Below are positions 15,761-20,936 of a DNA stretch of 20,936 nucleotides, piece by piece. Source of the stretch: JAAOZN01 sp964421575 (lineage in GTDB: Archaea; Thermoproteota; Nitrososphaeria; Nitrososphaerales; JAAOZN01). The DNA lies in assembly GCA_964421575.1 (NCBI GenBank), contig CAYQXI010000059.1, forward strand, positions 1 to 20,936, in the 5' to 3' direction. The translations under genes and the position numbers were made by a program. How positions within the stretch are numbered: the first letter of the stretch is position 1; each line of letters begins with the position of its first letter. The notes beneath the pieces were generated by a model. The model searched no databases, was not told the DNA's origin, and was given only the letters and a program-made list of their open reading frames with translations.

Positions 15761-16612
15761 TTACCCGGCTTTCTCTATCTGTTGTCTCCACCAACTCTCC
15801 GAGTATGGTGTGAACTTTACGCCTTGCTCAACGGTGGTTATATATCCATACTTTGCGAGGATTTCTTTAGATGCATTAGAGTTCAGAAAACTGAGAAAAA
15901 CGTCACTTAACACTTTATCCTTTGTGTAGACTGTGATGGCTGCTGGAATAGTGGAAACCTCTATTCGGCTTGGGTCAATCCAAACTAATTCCACTTTCTC
16001 TTTATTCTGGTAATAGAAAACGTGCCAGCTCACTGTTGCATCGGCACTTCCCAAAATTACGTTTGCCACAGCCTCTTCCCCGCTCCTCACCTCTATAAAT
16101 CTGCCTTTAATCTTATCCCACAATCCATTGCGCTCAAAAATCTCCTTAATGAATAAGCCTACACCATATGTTGGATCTGTCAAGCATAACTTGACATCTG
16201 AGCGCGTTAGATCCTCGAGATTGGTGATGTTCTTCGGGTTGCCTTTCTGAACAAATATCACCGGAACCAAGTAAGCTATTCTACGGACGCTTGATGCATC
16301 AACCAAATTCTTTTTAACAGCTAACTCCATTTCAGAGAATGTGCCGACACCTAAGAAGAGGTCTCCAGATCTGCTCAGCTCTAAAGCAGAGAGAAGAGGA
16401 CCAGAGCCGCCGAACGTAGCCTCAACCCTTACGCCCGTTGTGTTCTTAAAGGCATCTATTATCTCAAGAGCAGGCGCTCTGGTCGCAGCCCCCCAATAAA
16501 CAAATAAACTCTTTTGAGTCTCTACTGCAATACCCTGCTCTACAATAAAACCTACACCAAATCCAACTAGAAAAATAACGATAAACAAGGAGAAGATTAC
16601 TATCTTCTTCAC
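15761..16612 (-). CDS. Molybdate/tungstate-type ABC substrate-binding protein
   Basis: 283-residue extracellular binding protein. A lysine-rich start is followed by a hydrophobic segment at 4-24, acting as membrane anchor or signal. The ModA/WtpA-type fold is visible in LFVYWGAATRAPALEIIDAF, GGSGPLLSALELSRSGDLFLG, LTDPTYGVGLFIKEI and GEEAVANVILGSADATVSW. Family members bind tetrahedral oxyanions (molybdate, tungstate, less often sulfate). No lipobox Cys is present. The start is GTG 16612 with GGGAGGG at 16619-16625 as SD. Downstream is a DUF364 gene rather than the usual permease and ATPase, so it must borrow a transporter or work differently. A strong palindrome precedes the gene. Ligand identity is inferred from family resemblance. 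Confidence 0.85.
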   Translation of the reverse strand: MKKIVIFSLFIVIFLVGFGVGFIVEQGIAVETQKSLFVYWGAATRAPALEIIDAFKNTTGVRVEATFGGSGPLLSALELSRSGDLFLGVGTFSEMELAVKKNLVDASSVRRIAYLVPVIFVQKGNPKNITNLEDLTRSDVKLCLTDPTYGVGLFIKEIFERNGLWDKIKGRFIEVRSGEEAVANVILGSADATVSWHVFYYQNKEKVELVWIDPSRIEVSTIPAAITVYTKDKVLSDVFLSFLNSNASKEILAKYGYITTVEQGVKFTPYSESWWRQQIEKAG

Positions 16613-16653
16613 ACCTATCCCTCCCTATTTTTTATCCCTCAATAGATATTTAC

Positions 16654-16689
16654 TGTAAGCTTTTTTGTAAGCTAAATAGCTTACAAAAA
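16654..16689. promoter_or_regulatory. Operator candidate: perfect 12-bp palindrome plus extra half-site before the binding-protein gene
   Basis: TTTTTGTAAGCT (16662-16673) and AGCTTACAAAAA (16678-16689) are perfect inverted repeats around AAAT. A further TGTAAGCT at 16654-16661 repeats the core 12 bp away in direct orientation. The array lies about 40-80 bp upstream of the GTG start at 16612, at or just upstream of the likely core promoter (TATA candidates: TAAATATC at 16645-16652, or the A-tracts of the operator). A metal- or oxyanion-responsive regulator is the natural guess. The rest of the 250-bp spacer (16690-16864) shows no convincing gene. Confidence 0.6.
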
Positions 16690-16864
16690 TGTGCGTAGGT
16701 TTCGTGGCTGTTAAAGTTTATTGGTAAATACCTGGAGTCAAGATGATATTGCGATATATTTCCACCTATTCTAAGATGAAGCGCTTACAATACGGCATAG
16801 GAGGGGATGATAAAGGAGAGTTTGACGCGGGTTCTGGCAATTTTAAACGAAAACGACGACTATC

Positions 16865-17839
16865 TTAATAGGTTATCTCTAGCGCTTTATAGTAAATATC
16901 ATCACTTACCTGTATGGCGATTACTTTACGTGATGTAACAAGCTTTTCGATGATTGGTCTTACGTGACTTTCGTCCGCTCCGAACGCTTTAGCAACATCA
17001 ATTAAGCGGCAAGGTCTGCGCTTGAGCACTTCTAAAATTTCTTCCTCATCAATCCTCCTTTTCTCTGCCGGTGCGGACTGCTTGGGGCTGCTCCTTATAA
17101 GTATGTGAGCGGTGGGAAGCATCTCTCTAAACTTCTGTGAGATGCGTTCTAACTCTTCTGCTCCTAATGGGAGCACGAACTTCTCAGATGGTGGTCTCGT
17201 GGGCGTATTGAGCTGGACTTCGTCAGGCTTTATCATCGAAGCTGCTTGAGCCAGCGCTTCGATAGAGTCTTCTTTGCTGGGGCCTTGGAAGGAATGGAAG
17301 AGCATAATTTGGAGAGCGAGACGTCCATTCATCTCCTCTCTTAGAAGCTTCAATCCCTCTATGATCGAAGATAGAGTGATAGTCTTCGCCGGCCTATTCA
17401 CAGCCTCAAAGAGTTGTTGATTCGGTGCATCCAGCTTCGCAACCACCAGATCTGCTTTACATAGGTTCACCCTCACATCTTTACGGCTCACGAGTGATGC
17501 ATTCGTCAAGACTGATATTGGTACACCATTAGTCAAACTTCTCATCTCATCGATCATCCTACCAAGCATCGGGTTCAAGCTAGGTTCGCCAGACCCTGAG
17601 AAGGTAATGTAATCCAGTGAGCGTAGTGGGATGGTCTCTAACGCCGCTCTAAGATCCTGTAGAACCGTTTTCACCTCCACACAGCCCTCTAACTCCTCTG
17701 GTCCAGAAACCTTCTTGATGGTCGGACCGAGTTGGCAGTAGACGCAGTCAAAGGTGCAGGTTTTTGGTGGTAGTAGAACATCAATTCCTAGTGAGCGGCC
17801 AAGGCGCCAAGAAGGTACGGGACCATATACTGAAGGCAT
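16865..17839 (-). CDS. COG0731-like radical SAM protein with C-terminal winged helix
   Basis: 324 residues from ATG 17839. The N-terminal VYGPVPSWRLGRSLGIDVL is typical of the COG0731 Fe-S oxidoreductases related to wyosine-synthesis enzymes. The cluster motif CTFDCVYC (C37, C41, C44, numbered from the upstream ATG 17866) is followed by SGSGEPSLNP at 90-99. Residues about 275-333 form a winged-helix module (EEILEVLKRRPCRLIDVAKAFG, quoted partly). The ATG at 17866 is inside the TATA stretch at 17863-17875, so transcription would start near 17843 and the ATG at 17839, which gives the family-typical MPSVYGP start, is chosen. Divergent from the DUF134 regulator. The substrate is unknown. Confidence 0.88.
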   Translation of the reverse strand: MPSVYGPVPSWRLGRSLGIDVLLPPKTCTFDCVYCQLGPTIKKVSGPEELEGCVEVKTVLQDLRAALETIPLRSLDYITFSGSGEPSLNPMLGRMIDEMRSLTNGVPISVLTNASLVSRKDVRVNLCKADLVVAKLDAPNQQLFEAVNRPAKTITLSSIIEGLKLLREEMNGRLALQIMLFHSFQGPSKEDSIEALAQAASMIKPDEVQLNTPTRPPSEKFVLPLGAEELERISQKFREMLPTAHILIRSSPKQSAPAEKRRIDEEEILEVLKRRPCRLIDVAKAFGADESHVRPIIEKLVTSRKVIAIQVSDDIYYKALEITY

Positions 17840-17840
17840 A

Positions 17841-17875
17841 GTAAGCATATTTCGGTAAGCTAACATATATATTTG
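17841..17875. promoter_or_regulatory. Shared symmetric TATA element and GTAAGC repeats of a divergent gene pair
   Basis: CATATATATTTG at 17864-17875 is nearly self-complementary. It lies about 28 bp from the ATG at 17898 (plus) and about 31 bp from the ATG at 17839 (minus), so one box can serve both leaderless genes. GTAAGC occurs at 17841-17846 and 17855-17860, between the box and the minus-strand start. The same core is found in the operator at 16654-16689. Confidence 0.5.
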
Positions 17876-17897
17876 TGCTTATGAACAAAATGTTGGA

Positions 17898-18281
17898 ATG
17901 ATGCCTGGACATGGTTGGCGATGGAGGCATGGTAGAGGGCCTGGGCGGCCTATGAAGCCGAGGATGATTAAGAGCCTACCAGAGGTGAGCCGATTTATCC
18001 CAGTATCTCCTGATGGCAACCTTATTTCAGAGAAGGCGCCGATCGTCTTGACACTTGATGAGCTCGAGGCGTTGAGGTTGGTTGACTACGAAGGCTTGCT
18101 GCAAGAGGAAGCAGCGCAAAGGATGGGTGTATCACGTGGGACGGTGTGGAGATGCTTGGACAGCGCTCGTAGAAAGGTAGCTGCGATGCTCGTAGAGGGA
18201 AGGGAGATAGTCATAACGTCAAGCGGTGAACACTTGGCACAAGATATTTCAAGACCATTACAGAAGGACGCTAACGAGTAA
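17898..18281 (+). CDS. DUF134 (UPF0251) family DNA-binding protein
   Basis: 127 residues. A basic, Gly/Trp-rich N-terminus (MMPGHGWRWRHGRGPGRP) leads to the DUF134 core VSRFIPVSPDG and LTLDELEALRLVDYEGL. The sigma-70 region-4-like HTH at about 66-96 follows (EEAAQRMGVSRGTVWRCLDSARRKVA). DUF134 genes are commonly found beside NifX/NafY-like (PF02579) genes and are presumed regulators. The classic N-terminal Cys motif of bacterial members is absent here. The ATG start at 17898 fits a leaderless transcript from the TATA element at 17864-17875. The small aromatic-rich cluster and two NifX-like genes follow, which is the family's usual neighbourhood. Confidence 0.9.
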   Translation: MMPGHGWRWRHGRGPGRPMKPRMIKSLPEVSRFIPVSPDGNLISEKAPIVLTLDELEALRLVDYEGLLQEEAAQRMGVSRGTVWRCLDSARRKVAAMLVEGREIVITSSGEHLAQDISRPLQKDANE

Positions 18282-18302
18282 ACCACTTTTCATCCCTAAA
18301 TT

Positions 18303-18356
18303 TTGTGCAATCGCAAAGTTTTTATATTGTGCATATGCACATTATCATGGTGATAA
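18303..18356 (+). promoter_or_regulatory. Promoter of the aromatic-rich/NifX-like cluster with palindromic operator
   Basis: TTTTTATAT at 18319-18327 is a good TATA box. TGTGCATATGCACA at 18328-18341 is a perfect 14-bp palindrome touching its downstream edge. TTGTGCA also occurs at 18303-18309, 24 bp upstream of the copy at 18327-18333. TTATCA TGG TGATAA (18342-18356) is a second small inverted repeat covering the predicted start site and the GGTGAT ribosome-binding site. A repressor bound to the palindrome would block TBP or polymerase. DUF134, encoded just upstream, is the obvious candidate regulator. Confidence 0.6.
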
Positions 18357-18358
18357 AA

Positions 18359-18568
18359 ATGGGTTGGAGAGGAGGATATGGAGGCCGTGGAGGATGGGTA
18401 GGTCCTTGGCCTGGAAGAGGACCATTTAGCTACCTTCCACCTTGGTATAGACCTGGCTGGGTATTTGGTAGAGGATGGTGCTGGTGGTTCTTCAACCCTT
18501 ACATATGGCGCGCATACTATCCCTATGCGCCTAGCATCTATCCCATCTACCCGTATTACGGGTGGTGA
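18359..18568 (+). CDS. Small Trp/Tyr/Gly/Pro-rich protein, first of the cluster
   Basis: A 69-residue protein of striking composition: about 10 Trp, 11 Tyr, 11 Pro and many Gly. It opens with a Gly/Arg/Trp part (MGWRGGYGGRGGWVGPWPGR), has one Cys in GWCWWFF, and ends in a Pro/Tyr tail (YPIYPYYGW). No hydrophobic membrane helix or coiled coil is visible. The opening resembles DUF5320-like proteins found beside NifX-like genes, but the coiled coil of that family is missing here and present in the next three products. The ATG start at 18359 has GGTGAT four bases ahead; ATG 18347 (adding four residues) is possible. The stop codon overlaps the next start (TGATG), so translation is coupled. Function unknown. 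Confidence 0.75.
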   Translation: MGWRGGYGGRGGWVGPWPGRGPFSYLPPWYRPGWVFGRGWCWWFFNPYIWRAYYPYAPSIYPIYPYYGW

Positions 18569-18912
18569 TGCAGATGGGCTATCGATGGCGAAGAATGTAT
18601 TATTTGACTGGGTTACCGGGCTGGATGAGGTTTGGCTATTCACCCGGATGGGTAGATAGATCACCTACTGGCCTTTCACCCACAGCAGAGTGGATCGTAA
18701 CTAGTGGAGTAATGCCGCAGTATCGGGAATACTTGAGGACTAGAGGTATATCATCAGCGGCTCCATTCTACTCCCCTAGCGCTCCTGTAACTACGGAGGA
18801 TGAAATTCGAATGCTGGAGGAGCAAGCCAAAGCCATCGAATCACAGCTCGACGCCATAAGAAGGAGGTTAGAGCAGTTAAAGAAGATTCGTGAAGGGAAA
18901 CCTTCAGCCTAA
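18568..18912 (+). CDS. Aromatic-rich protein with C-terminal coiled-coil module
   Basis: 114 residues from ATG 18568, which overlaps the preceding TGA (TGATG). The N-terminal half is rich in aromatic residues and Arg (MGYRWRRMYYLTGLPGWMRF). A middle part rich in Ser, Thr and Pro follows, then a heptad-like helix near 80-108 (EDEIRMLEEQAKAIESQ and onward to RRRLEQLKK). That helix matches the C-termini of the next two products and of DUF5320-type proteins. No catalytic motif is visible. GTG starts at 18562 and 18565 are alternatives but less likely. It is followed by an ideal SD, AGGAGGTGA, for the next gene. Probably a structural partner within a complex; function unknown. Confidence 0.8.
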   Translation: MQMGYRWRRMYYLTGLPGWMRFGYSPGWVDRSPTGLSPTAEWIVTSGVMPQYREYLRTRGISSAAPFYSPSAPVTTEDEIRMLEEQAKAIESQLDAIRRRLEQLKKIREGKPSA

Positions 18913-18928
18913 TAGGAGGTGAAGCTGG

Positions 18929-19183
18929 ATGCCGTATGGAATTGGGCCGTGGGGTTGGCTACTAGATCCCTACGCATATGTATACTGGCGGTGCAGAAGG
19001 TTTCCTTGGCTACCAAGATGGTGGTGGGCAGGCATCTATAGGCCGATACCACCGTACCCTGCGCCATATTGGATGCCTCCTTTGACGAGGGAAGAAGAGA
19101 TAGCGATGCTGGAAGACGAGGCGAGGATGCTGGAGCAGGAGCTAGAGAGAATCAAGAAGCGACTAGAGGAGCTCAAAAAGTAG
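18929..19183 (+). CDS. Aromatic/Pro-rich protein with C-terminal coiled-coil module (DUF5320-like)
   Basis: 84 residues. Residues 1-48 are Trp/Tyr/Pro-rich (GPWGWLLDPYAYVYW, RWWWAGIYRPIPPYP). Residues 52-84 form a charged heptad helix (TREEEIAMLEDEARMLE, then ELERIKKRLEELKK). This layout, an aromatic/Gly head plus a short coiled coil, matches DUF5320-like proteins that accompany PF02579 genes. The start at ATG 18929 is set by a near-perfect SD GGAGGTGA at 18915-18922. It runs almost directly into the NifX-like gene, whose start follows the stop within 10 bp. Function unknown. Confidence 0.82.
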   Translation: MPYGIGPWGWLLDPYAYVYWRCRRFPWLPRWWWAGIYRPIPPYPAPYWMPPLTREEEIAMLEDEARMLEQELERIKKRLEELKK

Positions 19184-19192
19184 TTGGTGAAG

Positions 19193-19771
19193 ATGAAGGT
19201 AGCGGTATCCGCAGCAGGCGGGAGCTTAGAGGCTCAGGTTGACCCAAGGTTCGGCAGATGCCCATACTTTGTAATCGTCGACATAGATACGATGGCATTC
19301 GAAGCAATCCCTAACATAAGTGCGGGTGCAATGAGCGGCGCAGGCATCCAAGCGGCGCAAGCTATAGCGAAGAAAGGTGTTCAAGCTGTAATAACAGGAA
19401 GCGTTGGTCCAAACGCATATCAAGCATTATCAGCAGCAGGAATTAGGATCTTCATCGGTGCCTTCGGCACAGTTCGAGATGCGGTTGAAAGCTTCAAAAA
19501 TGGTCGGCTCCAAGAAGCCACCATCCCAGGCCCTATGGGCGCCGGAATGGGGCGCGGTATGGGGATGAGACGCGGAATGGGCAGAGGCATGGGTAGAGGC
19601 CTAGGAGGGTTTTCAGCCCCGCCTTTCCTTCAAACACCCATGAACCCGCCGATACCTCCACCTATGTCAAGAGAAGAGGAGATCTTAATACTAGAGGATC
19701 AGATGAAGAGCTTGCAGCAAACTCTGGAGCGAATAAAGAAGAGGTTGGATGAGCTCAAAGGCTCTCGTTGA
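19193..19771 (+). CDS. NifX/NafY-like (PF02579) protein with Gly/Met/Arg linker and coiled-coil tail
   Basis: 192 residues from ATG 19193, the usual family start MKVAVSAAGGSLEA; TTG 19184 is possible. Residues 1-110 are the dinitrogenase iron-molybdenum cofactor-type domain: DPRFGRCPYFVIVD, GAGIQAAQAIAKKGVQAVITG and GPNAYQALSAAGIRIF. Such RNase H-like domains bind metal clusters such as FeMo-co precursors, or the Mo-Cu cluster of orange protein. Unusually, a linker of GMGRG-type repeats (about 118-140) and a Pro-rich stretch join it to a C-terminal helix (SREEEILILEDQMKSL and ERIKKRLDELK). That helix matches the tails of the two preceding proteins. No nif genes are in the window, so the job is probably metal-cluster binding outside nitrogenase. 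Confidence 0.9.
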   Translation: MKVAVSAAGGSLEAQVDPRFGRCPYFVIVDIDTMAFEAIPNISAGAMSGAGIQAAQAIAKKGVQAVITGSVGPNAYQALSAAGIRIFIGAFGTVRDAVESFKNGRLQEATIPGPMGAGMGRGMGMRRGMGRGMGRGLGGFSAPPFLQTPMNPPIPPPMSREEEILILEDQMKSLQQTLERIKKRLDELKGSR

Positions 19772-19825
19772 TCTTGTGAAGTTAAACCGACAAAGACTAC
19801 TCACGTTAAAAGAAGGGTGTTGAAT

Positions 19826-20170
19826 ATGAGGGAAGTTAGGGTAGCTATTCCGACGAAGGGCGACAAGGGGCTGCAGGATGAGGTGGCAGAAGTGTTTGGC
19901 AGAGCGAAGACGATCACAGTTATTGATCTGGTGAATGGTGAGGTTAAAGGTGTACAAGTACTCCAAAATCCAGCAGCATCCTACCGATTCGGCGCAGGCC
20001 CAATCGTAGTAAAGACTCTAGCCGATTTAAAAGTTAACGTTGTAGTGGCGAGCGAACTTGGACCAGGAGCCTCAACGCTACTCGATGAGCAAAAGATAAT
20101 TAAAGTCATAGTGAAACCACATACATCAGTTAGCGAGGCCATAAAAGCCGCCGCAGCGCAGGTTAGTTGA
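19826..20170 (+). CDS. Second NifX/NafY-like (PF02579) protein
   Basis: 114 residues from ATG 19826 with GGGTG SD seven bases ahead; GTG 19817 is an alternative. The fold is a single PF02579 domain: VRVAIPTKGDKGLQDEVAEVFGRAKTITVID (quoted in part: DEVAEVFGRAKT), FGAGPIVVKTLADLKVNVVV, SELGPGASTLL and ISVSEAIKAA-like end (actual TSVSEAIKAAAAQV). There is no coiled-coil tail, unlike its neighbour. The two form a pair of related but diverged cluster-binding domains, a common arrangement in loci carrying DUF134. The stop TGA overlaps TTG 20167, the start proposed for the next small gene, suggesting coupling. Confidence 0.9.
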   Translation: MREVRVAIPTKGDKGLQDEVAEVFGRAKTITVIDLVNGEVKGVQVLQNPAASYRFGAGPIVVKTLADLKVNVVVASELGPGASTLLDEQKIIKVIVKPHTSVSEAIKAAAAQVS

Positions 20171-20320
20171 TACCTAAAATTCTCAAATCAGTCGAAATTT
20201 TGGGCAAGAGTGCCTTCCAAAGCCTAAACGCTGCTGCGGGTTTTACCAGCAATCATAGCCAAAAGAGATGGCAAAAAGATAGAGATAAAAATTCCAGATG
20301 GGAATAGGGGGCTTGCATGA
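20167..20320 (+). pseudogene. Small gene readable only across a frame change
   Basis: Between the second NifX-like gene and DUF364 two frames give protein-like text. From TTG 20167 the first frame reads IPKILKSVEILGKSAFQSLN. In the next frame, from about 20228, it reads RVLPAIIAKRDGKKIEIKIP and ends ...DGNRGLA at TGA 20318-20320. The first start overlaps the upstream stop (TTGA) and the last stop overlaps the downstream start (ATGA), as in a coupled operon gene. Total length of 154 bp is one base more than a whole number of codons, consistent with one extra base near 20220-20240. Product would be about 50 residues, unrecognised. A sequencing error, a mutation or programmed +1 shifting could each explain it. 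Confidence 0.5.
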
Positions 20321-20936
20321 CAACTCAAAAAAGAATAGCGGATGCTTTATTATCATGCCTTAAGAGCGAAATACCCGATATTGATACGATAAAAGTTGAC
20401 AAAGTTTGCTTGGGTTTAGGCTATACTGGGGTTAAGGTTAGCACAGGTCACGTAGGTCTATGCCACAGCCTCCTGACCGAAGCATCTCTTGAATGCTGCC
20501 AGAGAGTAAGAAGAGCAGGAACATTAGCAGGTAGTCCTGCCATAACTCTAGCGGAATTCATCAAGTCTTGGGATATGGGTGAAAAAGTGGTCGGCGCAGC
20601 TACTATAAATGCTCTATCCCAGATCGTTCTGGCACAGCCATCTCGGAAGTATAGGATTACTGAGGGGAACTTAATCGACCGAATTGATATCAAGCGTGAT
20701 GATACTGTTGCGCTGGTGGGTAACATCCGCCCCATCGTCCCAGATATTAGGAGCAAGGCGGGAAAGCTGTATATCTTTGAGAGGGGAGGAATAATAGATG
20801 AAGGCGTTCTCCCGGATGTGGCTTGCGAAGAACTCCTCCCCAAGGCAAGTGTCGTCATCATAACGGGAACTGCGATAGCCAACGGAACCATAGATCGGCT
20901 GCTAGAGCTTTCGGCGGGCGCCAGATACATCGCTCT
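20317..20936 (+). CDS. DUF4213/DUF364 protein, second copy, truncated by the window end
   Basis: 206 codons are visible and the frame is still open at the last base. ATG 20317 has an AGGGG-type SD about seven bases ahead and overlaps the preceding stop. The N-terminal DUF4213-like part has VCLGLGYTGVKVSTGHVGLCHSL (quoted in part: LGYTGVKVSTGHVGLCHS) with C/H residues, then TLAGSPAITLAEFI and GAATINALSQIVL. The DUF364 Rossmann-like part opens at DTVALVGNIRPIVPDI, followed by LYIFERGG and ASVVIITGTAIANGTIDRLLEL. DUF364 is thought to chelate metals. Its place at the end of the NifX-like cluster, with a relative next to the oxyanion-binding protein, ties the two halves of the island together. Confidence 0.88.
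   Translation, partial: MTTQKRIADALLSCLKSEIPDIDTIKVDKVCLGLGYTGVKVSTGHVGLCHSLLTEASLECCQRVRRAGTLAGSPAITLAEFIKSWDMGEKVVGAATINALSQIVLAQPSRKYRITEGNLIDRIDIKRDDTVALVGNIRPIVPDIRSKAGKLYIFERGGIIDEGVLPDVACEELLPKASVVIITGTAIANGTIDRLLELSAGARYIA

Noticed and set aside
16743..16868. 41-codon plus-strand frame upstream of the radical SAM stop
   Set aside because: Low-complexity basic ending, no homologue pattern, and another frame in the same region is equally open.
16807..16935. 42-codon plus-strand frame with a good GGAGGGG ribosome-binding site
   Set aside because: More than half is antisense to the end of the radical SAM gene; no independent support, though the SD is notable.
18296..18664. Minus-strand frame opposite the aromatic-rich genes
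   Set aside because: It is open only because of the biased Gly/Pro/Trp codons on the plus strand; plus genes have SDs, coupling and a conserved coiled coil.
19300..19771. Possible nif gene cluster because of NifX-like proteins
   Set aside because: No nifH, nifD, nifK, nifE, nifN or nifB is present; PF02579 proteins are widespread in non-fixers.
20448..20930. Long minus-strand frame near the right edge
   Set aside because: Antisense to the DUF4213/DUF364 gene, which has clear family motifs on the plus strand.

Overview
The window is archaeal. It carries eL42 and eS27 ribosomal proteins, aIF2-alpha followed by Nop10, a multi-OB-fold RPA, an AglB/STT3 oligosaccharyltransferase, an archaemetzincin and an archaeal-type NAD kinase-like protein. 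Many genes start with TTG or GTG. A-T-rich TATA-like boxes about 25-30 bp before many start codons suggest largely leaderless transcription. RPA with a eukaryote-like layout rather than a simple crenarchaeal SSB points to a Thaumarchaeota/Aigarchaeota/Bathyarchaeota-like lineage or a euryarchaeote. The exact lineage cannot be fixed from sequence reading alone.

Layout. 1-1724: a probable DUF169 fragment and a CPRC thioredoxin-like protein (minus), then a LigD-type 3'-phosphoesterase with a visible frameshift and an archaemetzincin (plus). 1763-4488: HAD hydrolase, convergent RPA, and the eL42-eS27 pair. 4519-7853: NAD kinase-like protein and AglB. 7850-8816 (minus): aIF2-alpha and Nop10; Nop10 is short, starts with TTG and overlaps the aglB stop. 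8912-10908: a RuvC/YqgF-like protein and a convergent Nudix-eIF2B fusion. 10991-14794: Mrp/NBP35 ATPase with a DUF59 domain, an ECF S component, a radical SAM protein, a small membrane protein and an ICMT-like methyltransferase.

14997-20936 looks like a metal-handling island. It holds an orphan molybdate/tungstate-type substrate-binding protein paired with a DUF364 protein, and a COG0731-like radical SAM enzyme with a C-terminal winged helix. Divergent from that enzyme is a DUF134 HTH regulator, followed by three small proteins that are Trp/Tyr/Gly-rich and/or end in a coiled coil. Two NifX-like (PF02579) proteins, a small apparently frameshifted gene and a second DUF4213/DUF364 protein cut by the window edge complete it. 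Three consecutive proteins, including one NifX-like protein, end in the same short coiled-coil module, which suggests they assemble together. No nif structural genes or ABC permease/ATPase genes are present. Strong palindromes sit in front of the binding-protein gene and of the small-protein cluster. My best reading is acquisition and assembly or storage of a metal (Mo/W or a metal-sulfur cofactor) outside nitrogen fixation. That functional statement is inference from family associations.

Two genes (486-973 and 20167-20320) are readable only across a frame change, so sequencing errors or recent decay should be considered. No tRNA, rRNA, CRISPR array or insertion sequence was recognised.
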